From Malurus cyaneus samueli (lineage: Eukaryota > Chordata > Aves > Passeriformes > Maluridae), in NCBI GenBank assembly GCA_009741485.1, contig VKON01002658.1, positions 923,469 to 987,468 of the forward strand: 64,000 nt of DNA. Direction: 5' to 3'. The notes beneath the pieces were generated by a model, which saw only the letters and a program-made list of their open reading frames with translations, made no database searches and was not told where the DNA came from. Position 1 is the first letter of the stretch. Every line of letters begins with the position of its first letter. The translations under genes were made by a program, and so were the position numbers. Below, piece by piece: positions 49,441-63,275 of the stretch.

Positions 49441-52400
49441 TTGGAACTGGGCATTTTTCTTCCAGTGCTTTGTCTCCAAAGCAGCAAACAGAGACATGGT
49501 TCCCCTTTTCCTTAGAGATTTGTTGCTGTGTTGGGCTTTTCTGGTTTGCTTTGGGGTTGTGGTTTCTCCTCCTAATGACTGAGCAAATTAACTGCAGCGC
49601 TCCCGAGTTTTTCAGGGCAATTCCAAGCTCTGTCCTGTCCAGCTTGGCTTTGCTCACATTTGATTGTCTGCTGAGTCCCTCCTAAAGCATGAAGCTGTTT
49701 GCATTTTGATTCAGCTGTTTGCTGTTGAATTCCAGGGGGACCCAGAGGAGATCTGTGGTAGGTATTGCAGCCAGGGCTGAGCATCCTCCAGCCCCGCTCA
49801 CGGCATCCTTGCTGCCCAAATTAATGTTGGTGCAACAGCAAAAGCTGTTGGCTTTTAACAAGTTTGCTAAATTCGTTTTCTGTTTGTACAGCTTGGCTTG
49901 GAAATCTGTTATTTGGGGTTTTCTAAATATTTGGAAATATTTCGCAGTGTTTATTAAATCTTCCCTTTAAAAGTCCGAGGCCTGAAGGCTGCCCCACACC
50001 AAGCGGACCCACACTGGGAAAGGGGCAGGAGACAACAGGATTTTTCCATCTGTAATTTCTATAATTACCTTGTCATTCCTTTTAGGAGTAATTTCTATGG
50101 TGTTTTTGTGTAGGATGTGACTTATGGCAATCATATCTCTCTCAGTAAGCAGAAGAGCCCCTGTCTCCCAGCATTCGAACCGGGGCTGGTATTTTTACAG
50201 CTGTTTTGTGAGCCAAAACTCCTTGCAGCTGCTGAGGTGGTGGCAGAATAAAGACAAGACAGTTCCTGTCCCTCCTCCCAGGCCCAGCAGCCCCAGAGAG
50301 CTGCTATTTGCTGATTTTTTTGGGATGTGCAGCGCAGGCCATCACAAAGCTCTCATAAACCATGCATTGCCCTCTCCAGGGGAGACAGGAGAGGAGGCTG
50401 TGGGATGGAAACCCATTTGGGCAATAAATTGTTGAGCAGAGGAGCTGTTAAATGAACACTTATTAGAGAGGTAGGATGGAATTATGAGTCACCAAACAGC
50501 AAAATACACATTAGCACAGCAAACCCCTGCAGGAAATGGAAAAGTCAAGAGCCAAAACGATGCCAAGCGTTCCTGTGTGAGCCAACCCTCTGCTCCTGCA
50601 GCTTCCATTCCCCTCAGCCCCTCTTCCACCCCATGGATCTGCTGCTGGTGCTCTGGCACAGCTGGCACAGGCCCTTTGGGCAGCTCCAGGGTGCCACCTG
50701 TGCCCTCTCCTCCCTGTGTCACCCCTGTGCCTTGCTGTGACAGAGCAGCACACCCATGGTCACCTGGGTTTCTCAGTGATCCTGCCTTGCCTCCATGGAG
50801 GGCTCTGAGAGCATCAGTGATGGTGTTGGGTGTTTGATGATGTAGGGGATGTGGTCAGGAACAAAGAGAGGGCCAGGGGAAAGGAGAAATAACCCAAAGG
50901 GGGTTTGGCTGGGGGAGGATCTCTCTGATTGATGGAGGCTGAGCTGAGCCCCACGGGATCAGCCCCAGTGGCTGCCCCTGGAGGAAGAAGGGTTGTGGAC
51001 AGGTCCCTGGCACTGCTGGGAACACTTAGTCCTCCTTGAAGGATATATCCTCATTTGTGGTATGAAAAGATTAGCTTTCCTTGCATCCCCAGCCTGCTGT
51101 CTCCCCACCATGGATAATACATAAAACAGTAGACTTTTATTCATTAACATTTATGGGAAAATGTTAATATTAAACTGTAAGTGAAAAGCCCCATCTTATT
51201 GAATTCTTCTGCTGTGTTATTGGGAGCCTAATTTCATTTTGCATTTAAATAAAAACCAGATGACGTTCGGGACAGTCGGGCAAGCATTCTGTAAGTGAGA
51301 ATTTATCTTGCGATCTGGGTAAACAATGTCTCATCATTTAACAGTTATTATAAATAATGGGGTTTTAAGCACTTTGCTGGGAGTTCATATTGGCTCCACA
51401 CGGGTTGCACTAAGGGAGAGAGAATTTCAGTGACATCTTCCAGGCATCCGGTGAGGAGGAATCATATCCTGAGCTCGCTTCTCGGGCTGCAGCAGTTTTC
51501 ATCCTCCTCTGGTTATTATTGCTCAATTTTGTGTGCACCAGCCCCTGACCAAAAAAAAATTATTAAAAAAAAAATACTAGGAGGAAGGAAAATGACAAAT
51601 TGGTTGGAAGCATTTTAGAAATGCAAAAAACTGTGTTTAAAGCTTCCCCATGAAAGGGAAAAATGTTCAGGCTCCTGCAGAGGTTCATGCAGGTAGCTGA
51701 GCCCCCAGAATGGGGATTCTTTCTGTAAAAACAGGGCTGTGAAAAATCTGTGCATTCACAGAGAGTGAAAAAGATGTTGAGGCAAAACATAAAGGTGAAA
51801 AGATCATGAACCAGCTGCTTTTTTCTGTATTTTTGCTGTTGCCCTCTGAAATGGCATCCCTGGTGGTTTTATGCTTAGGAATGCTGAAGGTAACTTATAA
51901 AAAGAGTAAAAACTGCTAGGAAAAGGTAAATAGCTCTTTGCCCACTCCTGTTGCTTCTCTTCAGCTCTTCAGCACTCTTTCACTGAGGTGGCAGCACTTT
52001 GGTGCTCTCTGGCTTTGCTCTGTGTCCCTCAGCCATCACCAAGAACCTCAGAGATCCCTCCAGGGCATTTCCCACCATGGGCAGGAGCAGCTTCCCCACG
52101 CTCTGTCCTGCATCCTGGGCACGGGGGGAATTCATTCTCCATGCAGACAGGGGGTGAATTTTAGGAACAACTGTTTGCTGTTGTGGAAAGATGTGGAATT
52201 TGGGAGCTCCTGCTGGTGGCGTGTCACCTCCCTGTGACACGGCTGTCCCAGGACATGAACTACTCACTGCCATTTTAGCCCATTTTCCAGAAAGACCCCC
52301 CAGCTAAAACACCATCTTCTCTTATTTATTTGTTTCTGCTATTTATTTGTTATTCCCTTGGTCAGTGACTTTCTCAGTAAGTGCCCAACACATGAACTCT

Positions 52401-53400
52401 GTGTTTACACCAAAACTGGGTGGTGTTGTGAAAGACAAAGGGTCAGCGCTGCTTCTCTGACTCTTCCCTAAGATGGTTTTCTGGGAAGGCTGCAGGGAGG
52501 AAGGTGCTGGCTGGGTCACCCATCAAAATGGGAGCAAAACTCTACAAAAAGAGCCCAAAATGAGGAGCAGGATAAATGCGAGGCACAATCTGCACAGCCT
52601 GAGATGATTTAATTTCCTTTCCTCGGGGGTGTGACCAGAGGAATGCCTCAATTTGCCTTTTGGGCTTTCAGATCTCCCACAGGTTTCCCTTCCACCAGCT
52701 CATCCACACCTTTGTAAGATGGAATATTAACAGAATCAATGCTTGGAACCGTTTTTTGAAAAGCAAAAAACGTCAATTGACTATTTCCAGCTGCCTTCTG
52801 GTTTCAGGAGCACAAATGTGAATTTCTGTGTTCAACAGCTCCATTAACAAAGGCACGAATTAAGCTTTGAATGTCATTTTTATCAAGGCTCTTTCATATT
52901 TGTGCCTAACATCAGAATTTGGAGCTCTATAAATAAAGAGAGAGTGTATTAAGAGCCTCAAGCAGCCCTGTGAGAGAGTGGGCTGCTGCTTTTCCAGGTT
53001 GGGTTAATACCAGGCAAGGTAGAGCTGTGATTTTAAGGGAATGACTGCTTGGTGAAATTAAGGGGAATGATTTTAAGGGAATTACTGTGAGCTCTGAGTG
53101 CTGGGTGAAAATAGGGCTGTGTTTACCAAACTGGCCCGCTTGAAGCAGCCATGTCAACATCATCTTTAAAATAATTGACTGAATAGACTAAATAAATTGC
53201 ATTCGGAACTGGGATTATTTGGATGGGCTTGGAGTTCCTCAGTGACTCTGAACTGCTGCCAGGGCAGTGGGAAGAGGAGGAGGATGGTCCTGATCTCCAC
53301 CTGAGCTCTCCCAGCTCGAGAGCCTTGAACTGTTTAGAGGAGCAGACAGGGCTGAGGCTGTGGTGACATCATTTCGTGAGCTTCAACAAAACTGCCCTGA
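49441..53400. other. Unique intron sequence, no gene recognised
   Basis: AT-rich repeat-free stretches at about 49890-50130 and 51110-51420 may be conserved. A short GGGAATGATTTTAA duplication lies around 53036-53085. Open frames overlap on both strands without exon features. Confidence 0.35.
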
Positions 53401-55780
53401 TTTGGACCAGCTGAGCATCTGCTCCCCCCACCAAAAAAAAAAAAAAAAACTTTTTAACTTTTCCTTTGAATCAAACCCAAATTCCAGTCTGGTCTCGCTT
53501 CCTCCTCAGCATCAATCTGTACCAGGGGAGCAGCCCAGAGCCTCTCACTGGCCCGAAAGGCCACTTTGTGTCAGAAGTACCAGAAGTTGTGCCAGAATTA
53601 CTCGGCTTTGTAATATTATACTTCTGCAATGAGCTCGGCAGTGTGTTTGTGTCAGGAGCAGAGAGCACATGTGGGAGATGCACAGAGGCACACTCAGCAC
53701 TGCAGTCCATCCTTGTTTTCCCACCTGAGGGGTTTTAAGGAGGCCCTGGGCTGAGAAGGCATCACAGGGAGGGTAGAATTAGGTCTCAGATGGGGAAGGA
53801 ACTGAAATTTGAAGGGTCAGGTGTGACATTCTCATGCAGAGTGTCAGCAGTCGCTGCCCACACCCTGAGGTCATCACGAAATTTGTGGGTTTGACCTTTA
53901 GGCAGCTTTTCCTTACCCATCCCTTTTGCTGGGACTGTTTTTTTCTGAGTCCAAGGAGGAGGAGGAAGAGGAAGAGGAGGAGGATGGACCCCCAGCACTG
54001 AGGGCTCCTGGCCATCCCTGCACAGGGTCTTTGCTGCCACCACCTCGGGGACAGGACCCCCTAGTCCTGAAACTCCAACCCTGGAGGGAAGGGGGAAGTT
54101 CAGATCCACACTTGTCCTGGGTAGAAGGTGTTCCAGGAATAGCAGCGTTGCCTCCAAAATTTCTGAGCAAGATGCAGAGAGTTCAGCGGGTGCAGGACAT
54201 AGTAGGTGTCACAAGCATGCGTTTTCCTTTGAATTTGTAATTTCCTTCGTGGAGCAGAGGCTGACAGAGGGGTCAGTGTTGAGCAATCCGAGGCACTCCC
54301 ATAACCCTGGGAATGAGAGCCCAAACCCAGGAATTTTAATACAGTGTTTTCTCTGTGAATGCTTTTGGTCTGATACACACAGATGTGCTGCTTGCGTAAC
54401 TGGAGATGCAAGATGGCTCTCCCTAAATGCATTCAAAAACTTGTCTACACACACTGGCTGGCACAGGGAAGCCTGTATTCCTTGAAGGATATCTATTTCT
54501 TGTAGGATATCTCACAGGAATTTGTAGTAGCAGCAACACAGTGAAACTTTCAGGTTGGGGTAAGAGAGAATTCCTTTAAACCCTTTAAGCTGCACGTTCC
54601 TTCCAAAACCTCCTCTGCAAATCCTGCACATGGAGTCTGGGCCTGTAGGATGTAATGGGCTGCAGAAATTATTTTCTGTTTGATTGTTGTAGCTTTTGAA
54701 ACATCCCATTCTGGCTAAAATCAGCAACTCATCCTTCTTGAAGAGCCATTTATGTAGGGAAACATCCTAAACCTCTTTACAAAAATACATACAGCTCTAG
54801 GAAACTCGAGATTATTTTTTAAAAGCACTGGAAGTCATTGTGAAAGTGCCTATCTTGAAGAATATTCTCCCTCTAAATGCCAGTCCTTTATCTGGTGCAC
54901 TTTTAACCTTCCATAAAATGCTCAGAGTCAAGTCTGGCAAGATGCCAAAGTCTTGGGTCTCCCACTCCATGGGCTGGAGTTGTGTGGAGCTTTCTGGGCT
55001 CTCTTTTTAAAGGAGCAAACAACCTGTTTGGAAGTTCATTCAGGAAAGCGTTTTGTCCTTTTCTCACCAATCTCTGCGTGCCTGAAGCAGACCCAGACAT
55101 TTCTGCGAGCTCAGGTGTCCTCCCTGTTTCGTAAGTGTTAAATTGTTTGGCATCCCTGCAGTGAGATCAGGCACCAGAAACGAGATTTGGGGTCTCAGAG
55201 GGGCTCAGATGTTCAGAAGGCTCAATCTTCACTCCCCTGCTCCTCTCCTGCCTCCTGCACCTCCCCATCTCCTTGCTGGATGCTGCCACCTTTGTTCCGA
55301 GGTGCCAGCTTTCATCTCCAAGTGCAAGGCACCAGGCAGCTCTGGTGGATTCAGGGTCGGAGTTACCGTAAGGCAGTTTGACAGCAGCTAATATTTTACA
55401 TAGACCACTGACTCCTGATTTCACAGGAGCTGCTCAGGCAGTGTTTCCCAGTCTTCTTTATTTGCAAATTTAATGGAGGTGCTTTTGTGGCGCCTCAGCA
55501 TCTTTCAGGCTGTGACAGGATGAGACAGTTCTAACACAGAAATCGATTTTCAGTGTTCAAATGCCGTAGTTTTATTTATTTTTTAATTTCCTCTTTCGAA
55601 GGGAGTTTAAGATCTCTCTTCTGCAACTGCTGGCTTTATAGAAAAAGGGAAAAGAAACATTTCTGAGGAGCAAATCTGTCACAGCCACCCGAAGCATCAC
55701 AGGAAGTTGGTCCCACTGTGCTGGGTGACAGAGCAGGCAAATTGGCACAAGGCTTGAGCAGAGAGCTTTAATTGACTTTT
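53401..55780. other. Unique intron sequence with simple repeats
   Basis: Contains an A17 run near 53433-53449 and a GGA/GAA-rich microsatellite at about 53954-53985. No exon or transposon recognised. Confidence 0.4.
53954..53985. repeat. Purine microsatellite (GAG/GAA)n
   Basis: About ten triplets of GAG and GAA in series. Read through, it gives a Glu run on + and a Ser/Pro/Leu run on -, neither of which is genic. Confidence 0.9.
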
Positions 55781-58100
55781 AAACATGATCAATGTTAAAA
55801 TAATATGAAATCGTAATCATAGCAGTGTATAAAAATGGGAACTGCCTTTCTGCCCGTGCTCCCGTTGGAAAGGACAACACACAAATACATCTACCCGGGA
55901 ATTTCAGCCATCTCAAATTCAAACCAGCTTGGAAAATCCCGATTTTTAATGAGGACTCGGTGCTTTCGTTTCGCTGCAATTCGGCATTAACGATTTTTGC
56001 TCATCCAAATGCCCAAAAGCACAGGTTTCCCCGGGGGTGCAGTGCCCCCCTGTGCCCTCCCCGCTGGCGGGTCCCCGGAGCTGCCGGCGGGGCTGGAGCC
56101 ATCTCAGCTCCTCAGCTCCTCGCTCCGAGCAGCCGCCAAGGGTGCTGGAGATGGATTATAATTAGAGCTCCCTCGTTAGCATAATTGCATTTCATTTTTT
56201 TAAAAAAGCAAACAAGGGAATACTCAAGAAAAACCTCCAAGTGCAGTAGCAGCAATGGAATTCCCAAGCATCCCGATATTTCTGCATCCTGGCTTTTGAG
56301 CTCTTCTCCACCTCGGGTGTCCCAGGCAGCCACCCTGGGCACCAGTGATGATGCTCAGTGAGTGTTCGTGCAGAACCAGTGCCAAAAGCACCCAGCAGAG
56401 TTTGGGATGTTGTCAGAATCCTGAAGGATGGAGCGTTTCCCTGCACAAGAGTACGTGTGAGCTCCTCCCGCGGAGCACATCCCGCTCCCTTCAGCAGCAA
56501 TCAGTGAAATTAAAATGTTTAACTCACCCATTCACTGGGGAGCCTTGTGTAAATTACAAACAGTTTAAGAGATCCTCAAGACTTCCATTGTGCTGATACA
56601 AATTGCCTTTTAGCGTTCCCTTTAAATAGGGCCCTTTTGAGGGAGAATCCAGATGGCAGAAGCTCCATAATTATTATTCATTACAGTTAATAAGTAACAC
56701 TCGGGAAGCCCCAGTCAGTTCTGCAAGTCCCCCGCGATGGGCGTTGTGTAAATGTGAGGGTGAAAAAATCATCCTTGCCGCAGAATCTGTCAGGATTTCA
56801 GTCAAAGATGAGGAGCTGTGAAGGGCCCTTGTGTGCCTGCCCCAGATCGTGGAGCAGGCTGGCATTCCCAGAACTCTGTCTGCAGGGAATCTCCTCCAAA
56901 AGGAAGAGAATTGTCTTTGATTTTAAAATGAGGTTGAGTGTTTGTATTTTAGCTGTTTATTCAGAAGCCCTGGTGGATGTGGAGGGGTGGTAGTGAGCAG
57001 CACCTTGTGTCTCTCCCCCGCCCTGGAAAGTGCCAGTCCCAAATCCGCATTTTGGGAAGGGGCCGGGTACATTCCCGCGTCCGTGGCCCCCTGGGCGCAC
57101 GGCAGAGCCTGAAAAGTTCCCCAAAATAATTACTGTGAATGACAGAAATGAAATCGAGGAGATTCGAGCTCTGCTGGCCATTACCCCACTTCCTGCATTC
57201 CTACTTGTTAATTGTCTAATTCCTAACGAGTCTTCGGGCGTCTGATGGACTTTCTGATGCGTGCTCACTCCGACGCTTCCTTCCCTCCCCTCCCTGGCCT
57301 CATCCCTCACCAGAGAGACCTTGTTCCTTTAAAAATGCCATCCTTAAAAATCAGAAATACTCAGCCCAGCAAAAGGAAAAGGGAACTTGACATTAGTTGA
57401 GCTTGAAAGGCTCGGTGCTGTGAAAAGTGACTGACGTGTGAAAAGAGGCTACAATTAGTTCTTTCCCCGAGCACTCTCCCATTCAGTCCAGGGTCACTCC
57501 TTCAGCGAGCTGCGGCTTTGAGGGTAATGTGTTGTGACAGTTTGAGATGATGAAGAATAATTCTTGTATTCAGAGTTGCTGCCGCTTCCCCGCTGCCCTG
57601 ACACATCAGGCTGCTGTCATTGTATCAGTTATCCCGAGCCCGGCTCCGCCGCAGCCCCTCCGTAGGTAAGAGGAAAGGGTCAGCTCTTCCAGCAAATGAT
57701 TTGGGGAGGATATTTGGAAACTGGGCTCAGACAGGAGCAGGCAAACGAGAGGGAAAGGAAAAACCATTAGGAGAAATAATGCACTGGAGAGGAGATTTTT
57801 GAGTAGACATAAAGGAGATCCCGGGCCTTCGAGTGGACCACTCCAGGAGAGCACGGCTAAGAAAGGCAGCATAATTTATGAGTGTTCCGGGCAAAAGAGG
57901 GCCGTATAGATTTTCTTCAGGCATTGAATTAATGTGCCCCATAAAATGGTTTCACATTTAGGCTTGGCAGGGCTTTGTACCTTTCTGGGTTTGATGGGGT
58001 CCTTTGACAGCTCCTGGAGCTTTCTGGAAGGGAGGGAGCAGCCGCCTGGCCGGACCCCGAGCAGCACTGCTCCCCCAGATCTGTGCACCCTGGGGTGTTC
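55781..58100. other. Unique intron sequence, conserved-looking pieces
   Basis: The stretch at about 57110-57250 (AAATAATTACTGTGAATG, GTTAATTGTCTAATTCC) is repeat-free and reads partly like an open frame, but has no good acceptor. 56020-56150 is CpG-bearing. No gene called. Confidence 0.35.
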
Positions 58101-58107
58101 CCTGAGC

Positions 58108-58129
58108 AGCTCCTCCTCCTCCTCCTCCT
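58108..58129. repeat. (CTC)n microsatellite
   Basis: Seven CTC/TCC triplets in a row, encoding a Ser or Leu run in open frames that are not genic. Confidence 0.9.
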
Positions 58130-59739
58130 CGTGCCCTCTGCCTTGGCAGCCAGCTCAGGCAGAGGAACAGGGGGCAGGACAGCCTGGCTGTGCTGTGGCA
58201 GTGGGGAATAGCAGAAAGTGATGTTTCCCAGGAGGTTTCATTTTCCATCGCTCATGGAACGTGGGCAGCCCATGGGCAGCAGTGCCAGGCAGGGAGCGGC
58301 CAGCATCTGCTTCCAGCTCCTCTGGTGCCTCCCTGCTGTCCCCGTGTTCTCACTGGGAGCATGGGAGGGGATGGCTGCCCTGGAGTGGGCCAGGGACCCA
58401 CGAGGGCCACTCGCCATCCCACGCCAGCAGCCACGAGGATTTTTGCTGCTGCTGCCGCCTCCGCCGCGGTGGAAAGTGTGTGTGCCCTGAAAATGCCGTT
58501 ACTCTGGGACCCTGGGTGATGCCAGCAGTGCCCATTACTGTTACTGTCAAAAGCGCAGGCACGGCTGTTCCCAGCTCCCCTGAAGTGACTTTCTCCTCAT
58601 GGCTTCAGCAGATGTTCCAGCTCCTTGTCTTTTTTTTCCTTTTTTTTTTTTTTTTTTTTCTTTTTTAGGCAGGCAGGATTGTGAGTCGTTTCCTCCGGGG
58701 ACATGGGCAGGTTTTAGTATTTACGTTTCCAGTATTAGCATTTATTTGTATTTGTGTTTGTTTTTCACGGGCTTCTGAAAGCCTCAGGGAGCCATTTATG
58801 GGGCCAAAATAATGCAAGTGCTGGTCTTCTCACAGTATTTCATTTCCTTGATGGTGGAAACGCTACGAGAAGAGCAGGTCTCATGTTATTTTGACCCCAT
58901 AAATAGCTCCCAGAGGCCCCTTTCTTCCTTCTCCCACCCACTCTCCCCCCACCAAATCAAATATTTAGGTTTCTGCAAAGCCTGACTTCTCAACCCTGGT
59001 TATCTTGCTTCAGCAGAAGCAAATTGCAGTTATTACAAAATAGCCAGAGAGTCTATAAGGCCGAATGGGTTTTATATGATGCACAATTTGTTGGCTACTG
59101 TACAAGTTCATTAAAGTGTATCATAAGAGGTTGTTTTACTGGTACATTTAAGGAAGTTAATACATCTCGACAGTGTATGCATGGGGGAATGCAGATACAA
59201 TAACCCTCAGACTTGCTGGGGCCAAGTCCATTCCTGGCGTAACTCCACCGCAGGGAGCGGAATCGCTGGCTGGGCAGCGCTGTCCTGCTCTGCTGGAAGG
59301 GTTCGGAGTCCTGATGTTGCTGCTCTGGGCTCTCCTGCCACCCAGCCCCATCTTCCCGTGGGGATTTGCTCCTATTTTGTGTTTTTCAGCGTTTTCCCAG
59401 CACAGAGGCCATCAGTATGACATGTCTTTTTTCAGCTCCTTTAGCTGCACCCAGGGGCTCGGCTGCTCCATCCCCGGGTGGCTTTAGGGACCTGCCTCTC
59501 CCGATATCTGACAGCCCCACCACGCAGCTCCTTCTGCACTTGTTTGGTCTCTCCAGGCCCTGGGTTTATGAGAAATTATCCTCAGTTTTCACTGTGTGAC
59601 AGGAAGGGTGTCCCCATGTCACAGAGCCATTCCCAGTCCTCTCACAGCTTCCCATGGGAATGGCGCTGATGTTCCTGCGGGCTGGGAGCAACACTAACAA
59701 CATACACCGGATTTTCTTTTTTTTATAATAATTTATTTT
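58130..59739. other. Unique intron sequence with a poly(T) tract
   Basis: Long T runs broken by C lie at about 58629-58666. 58680-59210 is AT-rich, repeat-free and conserved-looking (CCATTTATGGGGCC, ATAAATAGCTCCC, TTTATATGATGCAC). No exon recognised. Confidence 0.35.
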
Positions 59740-60640
59740 TATTAATCCACCGGGCCGATTTGGTGAAAGGCAGGCAGACCGTGCTGCCGGGGGCGGGCAG
59801 GTAGCCCTCGGTGACCATGTCCCGGCTAATTGTCCCCCTCGTGTGACCCCGCCGGCCGCGGGGAGGGCATGAGCCCAATTTCCTGCGCACAGCGGAGCTC
59901 TCGGCGCTTCTGCGGGGCTCTCAGGGCGCTCTGCTCGCTGCCTGCCCGGTAATTGCTTCCAGAGCGGGCGGGCTCGCAGGGCCGGGCGCTTTGAGGGCAT
60001 TTTCTGAGGGGAATTGCGCCCGGGGATGGCGGCCGGGATGAGGGGGCTCCCCAGCTTTTAGCCTGACACCTCGAAACCCAGAGCGGGCTGGAAAATCCCC
60101 TCCGGTGCCTCCAGAGCTTCTGCACCTCCTGAACTCTCTCTTTTGTCCCTTCCCATCCTGAAGTGTCAGGTTTTGCTGCCCGGCAGCAGCAAGGGGAGCT
60201 CAGCACAGCCGCGCTCGGAGCTGTGGGACGCTGTGGGACGCCGCTCTGCCTCCCGCGTTTCTGGTCCCCGCTCTCTCCCCGGCTGGCATCAGTCTCTGCA
60301 GTGCCACCCCCTGGCAGGCCCCCGCACAGGTGACACCAGCTGCCGGCTGCAGAAACGCTGCCGACCCCACAAAAGCCCGAATTCACCCCAAATCGCAGCC
60401 GGAGAGGGCGCGGGGTCCCGGCCCAGGCACCGCGGGCAGGCCGGAGCGCGGCCCCCGGGGACAGAGACAGCCACGATAAAACAAAACTCCTGTGTCTGCC
60501 CCTCTCCGTTCTTCTGCTGGGAACACTTTGCCTGGAAATCTGTTATAGCTGGAAAAGAGAGCGGAATCACCCCGGGAGCAGCCGCGCCGGGGTTTGGGGG
60601 AGCCCAGCCACGCTGCCCAGCGCCCCCAGCTCTGACGTGG
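59740..60640. promoter_or_regulatory. CpG-rich island in the terminal intron
   Basis: About 0.9 kb with dense CpG (CCGCCGGCCGCGGGG, GAGCGGGCGGGCTCG, GGATGGCGGCCGGGATG, GGCACCGCGGGCAGG) in otherwise AT-rich intron, ending about 1.8 kb upstream of the last coding exon. Vertebrate CpG islands often mark promoters, so this may initiate an alternative or antisense transcript, or act as a distal element for the neighbouring downstream gene. Open frames on both strands are favoured by GC content alone. No TATA box or start codon can be assigned. Confidence 0.55.
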
Positions 60641-61284
60641 GGCCTTTAAGCAAAGCCAGCTGTGTGCTGAGGGAGATAAAAGCCCCAAATCAGACAGGAT
60701 AAGCGCAGTATTAGTGTGGGATACGCCACTCATTTCTGATTTAAATTACTGTTTTTACTTCCTGGACTCATGGGAGAGTAAGGATGTGAGGAAAATGAAG
60801 AGGTTTAGACATGGACATTCCTTCAGCGAATACCGGCCAGAAGTGGTGATGAATCCAGCTGAGGTCATTACCAGCACTGCTGTCAGGGTGATCAGCTTCC
60901 TGCTGATTTGTTTTCCTTGCATCCTGGGCAGATTATCCCTGTTGCAGGTTACCTGAAGGATTAAATCCCACAGGCTTCGCTGCGAGGTGTGTGCTCGCCT
61001 GGCTGCAGTGCCCAGGCGGGGAGGGGAGCAGGGCAGTGCCACAGGATGCTGCAGTGGGATGCTTTTCGTTTAAAGGAAGAGCTTTTTGCTTTTCTGTGCA
61101 CTTTGTGTGAGGATTTGTCCTTATCACAGTCCCGCTGCAGCCAGAGGCCTGCTGTGGAATTGACAGGAGGTTGAAAATCCCAGGTGAGGCAGGGGAAGTG
61201 GCAGAGGTGCAGGAATGTTTAGCAGGGAGCAGAGCAGGCACTGCTCCTCCAGCTCCTACAGCTCCTTTCCACCCCACCCCAGCC
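60641..61284. other. Unique intron sequence, no feature recognised
   Basis: Mixed composition between the CpG-rich island and the CR1 fragment. No exon recognised. Confidence 0.4.
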
Positions 61285-61590
61285 TTACATGGAACCACAG
61301 AAAGATTTGAGGTAGAAGGGACGTTCAAGACCATCCCATTCCACCGCTGCCATGGGCAGGGACACCTTCCACTGTCCCAGGCTGCTCCAAGCCCCATCCA
61401 GCCTGGCCTTGGACACTGCCAGGGATCCAGGGGCAGCCACACCTCACAGCCAGGAATTCCTTCCAATATCCCATCTAACCCTTTCTTTCAATGTAAAGCC
61501 CTTCCTCCTTGTCCTGTCATTCCATGCCTTTATAAAAAGTCCTTCTCCATCTCTTCTTACCCCTTCATGTCCTCTTTCCCCCTTGGCAGC
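61285..61590 (-). mobile_element. CR1-like LINE 3' fragment
   Basis: Roughly 300 bases in reverse orientation: GGAACCACAGAAAGATTTGA, CTGCCATGGGCAGGGACACC, CAGGCTGCTCCAAGCCCCAT, then CTTTCTTTCAATGTAAAGCC and CTTTATAAAAAGTCCTTCTCC. The order matches avian CR1 3' sequence extended towards its 5' side. This is the longest CR1 remnant in the window, 5'-truncated, with no intact reverse transcriptase. Confidence 0.9.
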
Positions 61591-62556
<966 letters not shown>

Positions 62557-63272
62557 GCCAGCCCATGCTGGGGACACCCAGACAGGGTAACGAGCCGCCC
62601 CTCTGCCCCAGCGATCCCGCTGTGTCTGTCACCTGCCAGCCCCGGCGTGGGATGGTTCTCGTTACCCTGATGAATATTGACGACTCTTGAACCTTGGTGG
62701 AATCTTGGCTCTGTGTTCCTGTGCAATATGAAGAGGCTCCATCTTCAATCCTGATAGCTCTGCAGCTTCTTTTCTCGCTGTCTTCAGGAAGAGGTTGGGT
62801 GAGGAGAAATATTCCTAAGCCATCTTGGGTCAAGCACATGGTTTCACAACCGTTCTCTGCTTTTTTCTGTGCTGAGAGACAAATCTGCGCAACTCGGAGG
62901 AGCTCTCGCCGTTGGTGAAAGCACCGAGCATTAATGGATGAACTGGAGAGACTGGAAACTGGAGGACTTTCTGTGGACAGGGGTGATGATGTTATTCCTT
63001 CCTCGTCGCGTCTCCTTGCTGCCCTTCTTCCCCTCTGATACTCATCGATGCCAGGAGTATTACAAATGGAAATGTTTCTTTTTGTTCTTTGGAAGAATTC
63101 TATCTCTCTCTTTGCTCCGGTTTTCTTCTAGTCATGTACTTTAGAAACGTACTTAATTGACTAACTGCAGTCACGGATTTCTCATCTTTGGTTATAAAAG
63201 TTGTTCATTGGAACTCAGATATCTGTCCAGAAATGCATGTGTCATTGAATAAATCTAAGTTAAACAAGAAAA
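62557..63272 (+). other. BCAS3: 3' untranslated region of the terminal exon
   Basis: Runs from the stop codon to a cleavage point expected roughly 10-25 bases after the AATAAA signal. The length, about 0.7 kb, is reasonable for a vertebrate 3' UTR. Short open frames inside it are not supported. Alternative polyadenylation further downstream cannot be excluded. Confidence 0.65.
63248..63253 (+). terminator. Canonical polyadenylation signal AATAAA
   Basis: AATAAA lies about 690 bases after the stop codon. A GT-rich stretch follows within ~40-80 bases (TGTTCATGGAGTGTTACTGG, GACTGTGGGCTTTGTG), consistent with a downstream cleavage element. Confidence 0.75.
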
Positions 63273-63275
63273 TGC

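Noticed and set aside
57117..57245. Protein-like open stretch (KIITVNDRNEIEEIRALLA) considered as a cryptic exon
   Set aside because: No convincing pyrimidine tract and AG before it, no GT donor in phase and no family recognised. More likely conserved non-coding DNA.
60301..60320. Possible CTCF site (CCACCCCCTGGCAGG)
   Set aside because: Resembles the reverse-complement CTCF core but deviates at several important positions. Too weak to call without a matrix score.
59826..60649. Open frames of 168-186 codons on both strands of the CpG island
   Set aside because: GC-rich DNA has few stops. The frames overlap on opposite strands and show no recognisable protein.
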